NCBI GenBank assembly: GCA_010909165.1
Contig: VJWM01000044.1
Coordinates: 744,001 to 808,000, forward strand
DNA length: 64,000 bases
Source: Anthoceros angustus
Taxonomy: Eukaryota > Streptophyta > Anthocerotopsida > Anthocerotales > Anthocerotaceae
Direction of reading: 5' to 3'
Below the pieces are notes generated by a model. The model was not told the origin of the DNA. It saw nothing but the letters and a program-made list of their open reading frames with translations, and made no database searches. Shown here in pieces: positions 10,885 through 22,538 of the stretch (positions are counted from its first letter, which is position 1; each line of letters begins with the position of its first letter). Position numbers and translations under genes: made by a program.

Positions 10885-13800
10885 TTACATGGAGGGTGAG
10901 GCCGATCCTGACCTCCAGGACTGCTCACTGGTTGTTTGGGTGTTATCATATGAGGTATTGTTCTCAGCTTCTGGCTCCGATGCGTAGTCCACCACAGCGT
11001 TGGAATCATCCACCTTAATATAACCCGAAGTGTCCAACTCCGTTGCGGAATCCCGGAGCACTGAAAAACTTCTCTCGCCACTCATACGCTCAGCCGGACC
11101 TCCTGCTCTGGGTGTCAAGCTGCTGGTAACACTTGGTGACAGCACCTCAGCAGGCTCTGCCACAAGCAAACCAGGTTTCCGCTCTCCCAGCATCCACTGA
11201 TCACATGATCAAAGGCAACGTTCAAACACAGGAACCCATCCGACTACAGTTTGACGGGCTACCTGTTATACTCACGTGGAACCTCTCTTACCGGATGCAA
11301 AACCAACCTCTCCGTGCTTGCTCCCGGACTGTTTTGACCAGCTGGAGCAGAATCAGGCAGGAGCTGCTCTGGTGGCGTGGATGATGCCGGCAGCTGAGAC
11401 CCATGTGCTGCACCCCCTTGATAGAGATGCATACTCCCCAGCGCTGATGGACCTTGAGGTACTGGCTGGAAACTGTGTCTCAGCCTGCTGAAGTTGAATG
11501 GCTGCTGAGGTGCAGACCTTTCGGAGCCAGAAGTGGAAACCTCTGTCTGGGTGAGGGTAGAGACTCCAGAGTACCCATACATCATATCTTGCTGTGTATG
11601 ATTGTCTCGAGGGTCACTGGATCGGCCAAGCGGAGGGGAAGGTGTACTTGCCATTCTCTGCTCATACATTTCTCCGCTAGTTGCTGTGAAAGAAAGTACG
11701 CCACATGAAAATCAGACCAGTTGAGCTCAAGCGTAAAACTCCAGACCGACATTGCAAAAATCTCGTGTGATGAAATCAAGCTCCCACGAGAGATGTTCAA
11801 CACATAAAACTTCTACAACTTGTATAGCGGCTTGGGAGCTATAAAGGAGTAAGCTACTAAAATGCGATGGTGCGGCCACTATCAGCCGCTGTAAGTCGCT
11901 ATAGTTCAGCCAGTGACAGGCAGGTGAATCTAAAATCTACATCTTTGAGCCAGAGACTCCCTAAACCTGAAAGCACTTTGGAAATCCAAATGCAGCGGGA
12001 AAAGCCCTGAAAAGACTTTAGTAACAAGAAGCGAGTCATACGTTTTTGAAAAGGTTCACCTACACTAACCTGAACCTGCACTTGGAGAGGTCGACAGCGT
12101 GCCTTGCATCATCCCTCCCCCTGGTGGAGAATGCTGTAAGCTGCCAATGTTGTCGCACTCCAAAGCAGCAGCCGATTGTTCTTGCCCCTCATTAACTGTG
12201 CTTGTGTGAGCTCCCATACCATATTGATCCACTGCGTTGCACATGAGCTGCACACCTTGTCCTGCATTCAGGTTGAGCGTCCTTTGGTCGTAGGGGCTGA
12301 TGCCTAAACCTGCAAGATCTGATCCCCCCGTCTCCAGAGCAGGGTTCGCTCTTCCCATGTTGTAACTCGATGGGGCCATGTTGCTAAAAGCTGACGACGG
12401 TGAATTTGGAAGTGCTGCCCCTACCCTTGCAGACTGCAGCACGCTTGCCGCAAACAGATCCTCCGGAGTTGCTTGGACCATCCTGGACAGGTTGCTAGTG
12501 CCAGACGCTTCAATCTGGCTACTCGCTGTTGCACTTGTGCCACCCATTAGATAGTTACCAAGGTTCCATGATCCACTGTTTTGCAACGACCCGGGATGCA
12601 AGGTACTGTAGCTAGTCCCTGGAAAAATTGTCCTAGAACTTTGATATTGGAGTGCTTGATTGTATCGCAGAGTAGCTTGGTCCAAAAGCAGAGGAGAAGG
12701 ACCTTGCATTTTGGCCAAGGGATTCAAGTTTTGCCTGACACAATGCACAAAGATATGAGCAATCGGTCAGCACAAGCCACGAGCACTCGGGCAACACACC
12801 CCAACGATTGTCCAGTAAATAAAAAGGGAGAGGGACAAGAACAAGGAGGTGGAACTCACATGGGGAGGCCTGTCAAGCCCCCTGGCAAACCCTGTAGCCC
12901 TTGCTGCTTAAGCACCAGCTTTTGCGCATTATCCAATTGTTCCCGCTCCCTCTCTGCATTGAACAAAACTTGCGATTATGCAGGCTCGTCTATGCAGGCC
13001 ACTCTTCGGGTCGACAATAAAGCTATAACGGTCTAGCAGTTCACCTTGGCGATGCCGGTTCATGTGTCCTCCCAGAGCTTGCGATTTATCGAAACTTTGA
13101 GAACAAAATCGGCACGCATAAGGCTTAGCAGGTGTTTCTTCAGCCTCGGGCTTCCGCTTCCTCCTTTCTGCAAAACAGATGGGCTCAACAACGAAACCGA
13201 ACACCCGACACCCAACAGACGTTCACCAATCATCACAAACCTCAAATCAGCAGACTTTCCAGCTCACAGAAGTGAGTTGGACACTCCAAGGCAGAAGGTG
13301 CGAAGCAGAAGGTGCGAAGGGCATACCTGGTTTATCCCCCGTTGATGCACTATTTGGGCTCGCAGAATCCGGCTGCGAGCCAGATCCGTGATTTCTCCAT
13401 GAACTGGGATCGGCAACGTCGGGAACGTCGGCTCCGACCTGCGGCACGCCGGAGAGCTGAAGCTGTTGTTGCTGTTGGTGGAGAGACTGTGCCCCTCCGG
13501 AGCTACCGTACACTGCAGCAGCAACAGCACCGGCACCGGCACCCGCAGCGGCTGCAGCACCTTCACCATGCTGCTGCAATTGGGAGAAGGAAGAAGAGGA
13601 GTTCCTGTGGTGGCCGACGTGGGATATCGATGTATCGAATCCCCGGAAAGGATAGGACACCTGGTTCTGCCTCGGCTGAAATAGCGGGTTCTGGTTGAAG
13701 CTCGTGGTTCTGTGAGACGCTTGAAGCCCGGGGTACAAGAGGTTGGCATAGCCAGCAGCCCCCTGAAGATTGCTGCTATCTGTCTGCTGCGCCTCAAACC

Positions 13801-14238
13801 GTCGAGTACCTCCCCCTCCCCTCGCCGCGCTGCCTTCGTCAACGTAGCTGAACTGAGGCGCCTGGCTCGTGTCCAACGACGTGTCTTGAATTCTGTCTGC
13901 AAACCGCCCGGGAGTCTGATAGAACGGGGACGGATTCTCGGAATCGTCCGCCCTTCCTTTAGCCAAAGGGATTGTACCGGAGATGGCCTCTGCCTCTCCC
14001 GAGTCCGCTACCTCATCCACGTGCTCCGCGCTCACGGGAATATTTCCTGCATTCACGCGACAAACTTAGAGGCGGTGCGATGCCAGAGGCGGTGCGATCC
14101 GAGTTCAGGATGAAGACGAAGTAGAATTTGGAGACGGAGACGGAGACGGAGACGGTACCAGGATCCTCGTCCGCAGGCGAGCCGGTCTCTACTCCTCCTT
14201 GCTGATCGTCAGATTGATTCAAGTCCGTTTGGCTCCGA
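10885..14238 (-). CDS. JAGGED-type C2H2 zinc-finger transcription factor, 5' end unresolved
   Basis: Single plant-type C2H2 finger read as YACRFCSQSFDKSQALGGH followed by MNRHRQERERE. The QALGGH core is specific to plant EPF-type fingers; KSQALGGHMNRHRQ with an ERE continuation is typical of the JAGGED/STAMENLESS/NUBBIN group, nuclear regulators of lateral-organ growth in angiosperms. In-phase exons (minus strand): 14,159 upward; 13,327-14,046; 13,045-13,167 (finger); 12,860-12,953; 12,070-12,734; 11,292-11,683; 10,885-11,196. Exon phases match at every junction. Before the finger lies a Ser/Gln/Ala-rich stretch (a Q5 run and Ala/Gly runs) and a basic RRKRKPE. After it come long Ser/Pro/Gln-rich regions ending SASPSM. 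With about 750 residues it is much longer than angiosperm JAGGED. The first coding exon is open: 14,159-14,238 is in frame but has no ATG, so an upstream exon between 14,300 and 14,700 is likely. Confidence 0.8.
14129..14155. repeat. hexanucleotide GGAGAC repeat at a splice donor
   Basis: About four GGAGAC units on the plus strand lie directly inside the first intron of the zinc-finger gene, beginning a few bases from its GTACCG donor at 14,157-14,158. Confidence 0.7.
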
Positions 14239-14239
14239 G

Positions 14240-15640
14240 ACCTGTCTCGCAGCACACAGAAGCGAGAAACGCAGAAAAAGCCTTGAGCTAATTGACATCC
14301 ACGATGCAGCAGTCAGCAGAGCAGTCTCACACACGCAGAACTGGCCTGAGGCAATGATTCCAGCAAGGTCCTGAGGACAATCTCGTCTTCCAACAAAATT
14401 GGCATGCAAATGGACACACAGAGATGCGATTCACCGCTTCTGCAAAGAGGTGCAAGAACGAGAGGCGGCGCCAACATGCATTGGATGCAATTGCAGTCGG
14501 GTGAGGAGCAGACCTATCGTTGTGTGGAGCGGCGGTGGAGAGGGGCTGCCTGGGATCCCAAAAGTGCATAGTAGTTCTGGCGATTCCGGTGAAGGAGTCG
14601 GCTAGCTGGTTATCCAGATCCGAATTCGTTTGCGAGTCCGCCTGGCTTCCGACATAGCTGTCCCCCGTCACCGCGCCCTGGCCCGTCTCCACTGTCACTG
14701 ACTGCGACGGCCCTGTGCGGAGACGACTTCCTGTCTAGGCTCTAGGCGTTCACACGCAACTCACTTCACTGCTTCACTCGGGGTGGCCGTACGGTCCAGA
14801 TGCCCCAGTTGCAGAAACTCAGTCTGCTGGCCTTCCCGGCATAATGAACTCCCGGCACAGCATCGGCCCAACTGCGGATCTGCACTGCGTGTTTGTCCGG
14901 ACTGACCTCCACTGAAACACACAAATAATGATGGTTGCAGAAGTACTGGCTCGAGACGCCACAAATTAGGAAACTTCTTAATCGAGTTGCACGCGCTTTT
15001 AGAAACCATTGCGATCGAATGGCACTTTCGTTTCGAATGCGCGAAACTGCCCGAAACTCCATCGCTTGGTATTTCGGACAAGGAGCTTCCCATGAAGCAA
15101 CGCAAATCGCGATTCCCGATCCTTTCCCCATTCGAATTCGAACGTGGCAGAACGGGAGCCAAGCCCGACACCCGACACCCGACACCCGAGCCCAAACCCT
15201 AAGCCATTTCCAAACACCACACTGGGAAACACTTGAACACCAACACTCCCAGCTAACACCTGCACCTGCTCCTCCGTTTGAATTCAAACGTAGCCTGATG
15301 AACACTCTGCCATTTCCGAACACCAGACCAGACCAGACCAGGGAACGCTTGGAAACAAGAGGGAGCGTTTTCACGCACCACGAGCAAGGGGCCCTCCCAG
15401 GCAGATGACACGCAAGTGAAGTATGTACAGTGATAACGAACAGTGCAGCTCATGGGGCAAAACACAATCATGGCCCGATGCTGAACTAGGAGAACCAAGA
15501 GAGAGTACATAACTAGTAGTACCTACCACCTCCGTCTATGAGCTCCGTGCATATTCTAGGGCATGTTTCTCCTTAGCTCAATTCAGGAGAAAAGCAGCAT
15601 CCGCCCTGCTATACGTCTGCAACCAATCGAATTGCTCAGC
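14240..15640. other. 5' region of the zinc-finger gene, likely leader and promoter
   Basis: The minus strand has an open stretch at 14,380-14,690 (SQADSQTNSDLDNQLADSF) with codon use like the downstream gene but no ATG; it may be a coding or leader exon. Short repeats occur: GACACCC three times at about 15,168-15,188 and CCAGA repeats near 15,325-15,345. No separate gene is supported. Confidence 0.4.
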
Positions 15641-15643
15641 CCG

Positions 15644-16270
15644 CTACACATTGGAGGCTGCAGCCAGGGTTTGTGCAGTAGCGCTGTAGCGGACAGCGAG
15701 CTCGCCATACACGCCCTTGTCATCATCACCCTGCAAAAAGCTGTTCCTGGCATTCACCGTGAGCATGACAACTACAAGCCAGAAGAGGGTGGCATCCAGG
15801 GCCAGGAAGGCCGCTGCTCCGAACAGGCCCGGCTTTGCTGTAGGGCAGGATGAGACCGAGTCATTCACAGCATGAAACTTCCGACGCGCGGCTTCAGCTA
15901 CCGTGGCCCATAGTAGCAGGCCCGCTGCCGTCAGGGACAGGGCAAAGGAAAGCACAGAGAAAAACACTAGGCTTTTGCTCTTCAGCAGAGCGCGGACGGG
16001 AACAGACTTCTGGTCGTAAGGATACACCAACGCCACCAGCGAAATGATCAGGGACACCACCAGAAAAACCAGGCCCGCCGTGCCTAAAGCCGGGCTGCTG
16101 TCCTTAGGATAAGAGCAAAATTGAAGGTTTCCAATCACCACCGGCGCAAGAGCAACCTCTGTCGGCTTGGCATTCTCCGCTATCACTCCAAGAATGAAAG
16201 CCGTTACTCCAGAGACCAAGATAGCGTTACTCAAAATCAGAACATCGGAGAACCGCTTCTTCTCCGCCAT
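15644..16270 (-). CDS. DUF1218 four-helix membrane protein (MODIFYING WALL LIGNIN-like)
   Basis: Single-exon protein of 208 residues starting MAEKKRFSDVLILSNAILV. I chose the ATG at 16,270 because the longer frame begins only with GTG and adds a Gly-rich low-complexity leader. Four hydrophobic segments are visible, at roughly residues 10-32 (first, doubling as signal anchor), 70-92, 110-132 and 158-178. Paired Cys residues sit in the predicted loops (FCSYPKD and SSCPTAKPG). This layout fits plant DUF1218 proteins. A few members (MWL1/2, DEAL) affect wall lignin or leaf symmetry in Arabidopsis; most are uncharacterised. Localisation to ER or plasma membrane is inferred. It lies on the same strand as its neighbours, about 470 bp from the end of the channel gene. 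Confidence 0.8.
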   Translation of the reverse strand: MAEKKRFSDVLILSNAILVSGVTAFILGVIAENAKPTEVALAPVVIGNLQFCSYPKDSSPALGTAGLVFLVVSLIISLVALVYPYDQKSVPVRALLKSKSLVFFSVLSFALSLTAAGLLLWATVAEAARRKFHAVNDSVSSCPTAKPGLFGAAAFLALDATLFWLVVVMLTVNARNSFLQGDDDKGVYGELAVRYSATAQTLAAASNV

Positions 16271-16737
16271 CGCAACTGCTCCTCCCGCTCCTCCTATACC
16301 TTCCCCTCTCCCGCTGCGTCCCCCTCCTCCGCCTGAAGCGATGAAACCCCTGCTCACAGCAAGGCGAAGCCACCGAAAGAGATGTGATCGTCGGGTCTTC
16401 CGCCTGCTGTCCGGATCGTCGGTCTCGGGTCAAGCGGTCAAGCAAGGAAGCCGCAACAGGACAAGACAGCCGGCTTCCGTGTTCACACTGCTCCCGATAA
16501 AATTGAACCCAAAGACAGTACCTGTGTGAAACGGGATCCTTTTTATGCGGCATGGCTGCAGCGTATACATATGTTTAGATTAGGTAGCCAGATGCATTGA
16601 TTCGTTTCGCTAAATGGAATATGCATTGATAAAGCCAGATATATAAAGTACGGTTTGGAGAAAATTAGAATCGCTCGATCCTTTTAGAACCGCTCGATCC
16701 TTTCCGACATGATCCTGATGCTAAAAGCAATTCAGGC

Positions 16738-19700
16738 TTAGACTAGTACATAAACCAGATCCGCTCTGTTCAAAATCGTCTCCTTCGGAGGGTTGGTGAA
16801 GACGTAGGGGTTAGGGGCACCCAGATTGCCAGCAGCTCGATATAGGCCGAGTGCAAGCATGCCTCGGTCACACAACAAGTCCAAGAACAGGTCAGAGTAC
16901 ATTCGGTCGGCATACTGGGGGGGAACAGGAATTTGCTCAAGCACTCTCAGACGCTCCGAGCTCACGCCATCTGCGTCCTCCACAAACCCACCCTCTACAA
17001 GCTGGTCGGCAATGGACCCCGTGTGCTTGTTATAGAAGGAGGATCTCCTGCAGAGCGGCAGTTTCACCAACAAGTGAGACGATGAAGGTTAGTCAACTGT
17101 GCGTCTGCACAAGTGAAAAAGTGGTAGACGAAGTATGAGAGACTCACAGCAAGAAGCCCAGCAAGCTGGAAGACGCCACTTTCCCTGCCATGTACGGAGG
17201 TGTAAAGTGTACAAGCGCATCTCTGTTCCGCCTGTAGTCCTCGTTGGATACCATGGACCGGGGCATGACAAATTGTGGCTTGAGGTAATAGAAACCTAGG
17301 GTGTGTTGCATCTCCACTGTTACCTGCTCGACTTTGCTCTTCATCAACCTTTCAATATTGGCAAGGATGATGATGTTATTCACATCGCTGGTGTAGACTG
17401 CAAGTCGTTTTCTTTTCAGCTGGTTTTCGTTCTCGTCCGATTCTTTGTCATCGGACATGGACCCTTGATCAGCCAGCACCACCACCTTCTCTGCAAGACA
17501 AAGTTCGTATCAATCCCCTGTCGTGCGCATCCTACTGTTCGCTAAGACAGGGTGGAATACGGCAAGCTAGATCGGCAAAAGCTAGCTGTGGGACTGTACC
17601 TGCTTGCAAGACGCCACCTCGCATCAGATCCAACTCGTGTATGGGCGATCCCCTTACAAAATACACTTCGTCGAACACCCCTACTGATCCCCACTGAGTT
17701 GCTGTTGGTTGTCCCGCGTACATGATGACCACAGGAGGGTTGGGAAATCCGGGCTTGCGGAGTTCAGCCAAGAAGTAGTAAATATTGGACGGCCAACCCC
17801 GCTGGCAGCAGACCAGAAGATGTGGGCAATCCAAGCTTACGATGGACAAAGTGTGAGCTTCCAAGTGACTCAAAATCGTATCCTTGTGCCTCTCCAGAAC
17901 AGAAGGTCGGGGCCGTCCATACTGTAGCAATGGAGGCCAGGCTAGAAGCTCCTCAGTGGCCTTTTCCAAGTTTTTCCCTTGAGGATACCGTCCATCCAAG
18001 TCATTCATGCCTCCTCGGCTGAAAGCCTGTTCCCAATCCTCATCGTCACCTGACCCGGCCCTGTCATGAACACTTGCACTGGATGACATTCCCTTCTCCA
18101 GTTTTCCCTCCTGTATCACATTGTGTATAGCAGAACGCAAATGGGTTTTCAAAGCATGATGCCCCTCAGGGCTCTGGACTCGCATAGACCATCGCACTGA
18201 TCCATTTTCATCACTGCCCATCCAGGACTCTCTAGTTAGACCAGCCACAGAGCCCCGCTCTCTCCACTTCTTACTTACTGAGCTGAACAGTTCCAGTTCT
18301 CTGTCTCTTGCAGTGCTTTTGCTCCTCTTCAGTCGCTGTGCAAGTGGATCTTGTTCGTGATCTTCGTACTTGAAATTCGAAATCATATAAGCTATACGTA
18401 GGTTCCAACAGATGCAGAGACCCACATCATCAGGTTGAATAATGTGACCCTTAGGATGCAGTAAAACCCTGCGAACGGTTCGTCCAGTTGCCTCCTCAGT
18501 GGTGGAAACATCCAATGCAAACAAAACCACATTGAAAGAAATGAAAACGAACTCTGCCACCTGCAAGTACGAAACAATCGGCATAACACTTCAGCGGTCA
18601 GTTATACAGGAGAAGTGGGTGCAAGTGGACAGCAGGAATTTCCTCACACTTGAAAGCCATCCTCACCTCCTCATACAGACGGTTGCTGAAAGCTGCAGGC
18701 AGTATCACAGGATAAAACTCGTTATCATAACTATGGAAGTACTCTGACATAAAATGCCCGTCTGGAAACTTCTTCAGCCTGAGCTCAGAAGTAAATGCGT
18801 TGACAATAAAAGTGTACAAACCTCTGACGAAGCAACTGCAACCAGTCCAGGATGCCAAGCATTACTTGCTGTGTAGGCACATTGTGGCTAGTAAAGCCAA
18901 AGATAGGAAACGAGAAAGGTGATGATGTCACATCCTTACTTGCGGGCTAACATTTTGTAATGAAGTTTCGCTGGACAGATGACTTCAATGCCACCTGTCT
19001 GTGTCTCATCCCACACAGCACTAGCTTGTGTCTCTGGTTCGATGACCTCTAGAATGATTCGCACTTGCCCAGCGCAGAAACGGTGCACTGCAAGTGCCCT
19101 GACAATTTGGGCAGCATCCTCTTCGGCTGGATCCTAACGAAGACATTTCCCATCAGACCAGTGGCTGCAATGCATATTGCGCATTGCACAAGGGCATACA
19201 CAGAATCTGAAAGAATCACACTACAAACGACAGTCAAAACTGTAGGGAGGCACCATACTTCAGTTTGCCGATCTGCCAATAGGAAGAAAGCCGATGCCTT
19301 ACTTGCCCTGACACGCTCAAGGTCGGACTCGATTACTGGAGAACCTTCAATGAATGTTACTAGGCCATGATACAGTGACAAGATCTGCTTGAGATCGAAT
19401 CTGGAACAGACAAAACACTGCATCTTTGAAAATGCAAGCAACCAGCTGCTGCTGTGTCAAAGAACCCAAGCTCGCACTGCCTCACTGGATACGGTACCAA
19501 AGCAATGATCCTTACGATGGGCTAAACGGCGCCAAGATAACAACACGGATGGGATATGAATCCAGATCTGAGATACATAGAATCAGCTGATGCGTCATCC
19601 ACCAAGCCAGTGAATGTAACCATCACAGTTGGAGAAAAATTGGCAGGATGGTTGGAGGATACCCTCAGAATGTGTGCAGTTGTAGATCTCTGCCAGAAAC

Positions 19701-21654
19701 TCCTCAATAACCCTAAATGATATGCTCCCACTTATTATCAGAAATTGAGAGTCCAACAAGCCGCCAAATGCACCACCAAAGGGTCTACATGAAGGCAAAA
19801 CCACACCACATGTGAGTTACAAGGGCATTCTCAGTTGAGATGGAGAAACCTGATTGACACATGCATAATGTTGAAGTAAAAAGAACTTGGAAATTCAACC
19901 TCCTTGATGCTAGAGATGTGATCTTCCCAATTTGAATAGGGAGGATGACAAGCGCCACCAAGATGGTCATCACAGCAATAAATTGACCAATTTGTGTTTT
20001 GGGAGTGACATCTCCATAGCCAACAGTTGAAATCTGTCCATGAAAGTCATTCTCCACTGATTACTGCATGACATAGAGCCACAACTATACTTCAGGGAAA
20101 CATGGATGCACGCAGCAGCCAAATCAAAAGGTGCTTTACAACCCAAGAAAGAACTTGACATAGAAGTACATCACATTGCTAGCGATGTCCCACAAAGTCC
20201 ACCTAACTACGATGCACTCACCGTGACAATGAGAAAGTAGAAAGCATTCCAGAAGTCCATACACCCTCTGGGTGGGCATTCGTCCTTGCGTCCATTATAT
20301 TCCACCCACTGTAGAAGACCAGCATCCAGAAAGACTGCACGGAGAATAGAATAGGTATCATCACACAGAGGTAACAGTAACAACAAAGAACAGTGAAAGT
20401 GCTTTCACAGTATGGCTGAGGGGGATTTCACAATTGAAAGCATCAACTAGCCAACTATATTTTCAAACAAATAGCTAATATCACCACTACTTACTCACTC
20501 CAAACGTAGAAACCGTCAAAAGAACGATTTGCTGAGCCACTGAACTTCCAACTATTCCAAGATTGGCTACCAACGAGAAAATTCTGCACACGGTGCACCA
20601 TGCAACCGATAGAGAAAAGAGGTTGAGCCAATCGCTGTGGAAATCAAGTGTCAAAATGATATGAAATCGCTTTGCTTAAAGTCATACCTTACAATTCGAA
20701 GAAATTGCAACAAACGGATGACACTACCACCCGCATTCAACTGCAGCTGGTCCCTAGCAAATCAGTTCGAAGGCTCAGTCTTCATTCCTACTCAATCCAC
20801 TGTCATACGATCCTTCAAAATTCAACTCTCAAGGATTACCTTATGACAAAAATAACCGGTAGTGCACTCAGTAAGTCGATAAGTCCTTTCGTTGACACAA
20901 CATAGGATAATCGCACTGGCTCACTGCAACACATTACAGTAGATATGAGCAGAGGTACAAGATCTTTGCTCAGATTTCCCGCTAGGTATTAAAGCCAAAC
21001 AGCACACATTCCTGCACCACGCGCACCTGTAAACTCGAAGAACGTAGTCTACAACAAATGCGACACTTGCAAAGCTCTGGCATGTCGTCACCCACTTGAT
21101 CCTGACATTGGGATTGTACCTGTGAGGAGCCCATGCGATTGCAATCAGTGATCTGGCACACCCGCCTGCTGTCATCTGTCCATGGACCCTAGGAACCACA
21201 CATCTCAACGAAGGGAAGAAGTGCTCGAGCAGACGTACGTAGAGTACACATACAGAACTCCTGACAGCACAGCGAGAATAAACTCCACCTGCAGCCACAA
21301 AAATGCAGCAGTCAAGCCACAGACTCTGACGGCCGCAAACCTGCATCACGGAATCCCACAACAACCAAAACTCACCATGTGCCACACGTAGCCGACCACG
21401 CCGGTACGCAGCGCCGTTCTCACCCGGACAGTGAGAGGAATTTTTCCATACAGGAAGGAGTCGTGGTATGTGGACAGCACATTGAAACTGGCATCAATGC
21501 GTTTCAGCTTGAGCTTGGTGGCGAGTGCGAAGACGGAGAGGGCCAGATTCTTCGCGGAGCCCACCAGGCCAATTGCATACGGCTGCTCCCTTGCATTCTG
21601 AGTAGCGAGCCCCGTTTCCGACTTGGCGGAGGACTCGGCCTCGCTGGGATCCAT
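16738..21654 (-). CDS. Slo/BK-type potassium channel alpha subunit
   Basis: Multi-exon gene starting MDPSEAESSAKSETG at 21,654. S1 reads VEFILAVLSGVLYVYSTYV. S3 reads GLIDLLSALPVIFVI. S4 lies in SVIRLLQFLRIVR and has few charges. After S5, an exon with DECPPRGCMDFWNAFYFLIVT leads into the pore TISTVGYGDVTPKT, whose TVGYGD is a potassium filter. S6 follows (VALVILPIQIGKI). The cytosolic part has RCK-type segments: FIEGSPVIESDLERVRASKA; a BK_channel_a-like GCSCFVRGLYTF with FYPVILPAAFSNRLYEEVR; a second RCK with VYFVRGSPIHELDLMRGGVL; VVLAD followed by an acidic SDDKESDENE loop; and a C-terminal YVFTNPPKETILNRADLVYVL. The order matches Slo-family channels, not CASTOR/POLLUX, which lack the GYGD filter. 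Expected to be a membrane K+ channel gated by voltage and/or ligand; calcium sensing is inferred only. Confidence 0.85.
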
Positions 21655-22538
21655 GCTCCGGTGCCGGGAGGCGCTCCTGCACGAATGAGGCTCAAGCAAT
21701 CCTCGTCTCCGAATGCCGAGACGTGGAGGAGACGCGGTTCATGGCAGGCTGAATACAAACTTGCTCACCTCCCGCGCTCACCAGCAGGCAGAGCTCCCTC
21801 CAGCTGTCCTGGGGATCAGGGGCGCATCTTCGTTCTCATCGGCTCCGGCCGGGTCCATCCACGGGCGGATGGGATCAAGGTGGCCCTCGCTGTGCACGGC
21901 TTGTGGCAGCCCCGGTCAGCCGCGACCACGTGCCCTGCACACGTCCCGGCGGGGAGGAGCTTGCATTCGCAGGTGCCCAGGCGGGAACAGGGTGAAAGCG
22001 GGCCTGGCACGAGGCCGCCATTCCGCCAAGGGCACGTGGGACGGACGTCACCTGGCTCTTCCCGTGCTGTGCCAAACTCCGGCAGGAAGGAGGAGGAAGA
22101 AGGAAGACGAACGAAGAACGCAAGGCAAAACGCAAAACGCGAAACGGCCAGGGTGAAAGAGAGGAATGAAAAGACGGAGTAGAAGGAAGAGAAATCGGCT
22201 TGATTCGACAAAGTGGCATCACAAAATACAGCCGGGTTGCCGGATCTTACAGACCAAACAATGGGTGGTCTCCAAATACCTTACAATGTGATTGAGAGTG
22301 CGCTCTTGGGAGCGCACTGAAGAATCACGGAAGAATGAACCGCAATAATCTAACACACAAGGAAAGACGCTCTTCTCCGGTTCATCCCAGAGCCAGAGGG
22401 GGAGCAAAAATACTGGTCCTGGACAGGAGGATGCTGCAGCAGATCAAAGAGGGCACCAGGGGGAAAATTGGGTCTGAGGAGTGCCTGTTTGGTGGGTGCA
22501 GACTTCCTGGGTGGGAGGCGGGCAGGCGCTGGCAGGAG
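21655..22538. other. spacer between channel start and kinase gene end
   Basis: Promoter and leader of the channel and 3' region of the receptor kinase. Open frames on both strands are GC-rich shadows. A short inverted phrase GAGTGCGCTC...GAGCGCAC sits near 22,295-22,316. No gene seen. Confidence 0.4.

Noticed and set aside
14766-15374. 202-codon minus-strand ORF upstream of the zinc-finger gene
   Set aside because: Built on GTGTCGGG-type repeats and Trp/Cys/Arg-rich; no homologous feature or splice continuity. Probably leader DNA.
16738-21654. Interpretation of the channel gene as CASTOR/POLLUX (DMI1)
   Set aside because: CASTOR/POLLUX channels lack a TVGYGD filter and the BK_channel_a block; both are visible here.
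21379-22182. 267-codon plus-strand ORF opposite the channel start
   Set aside because: Antisense to the verified first exon of the channel; no domain and GC-driven openness.
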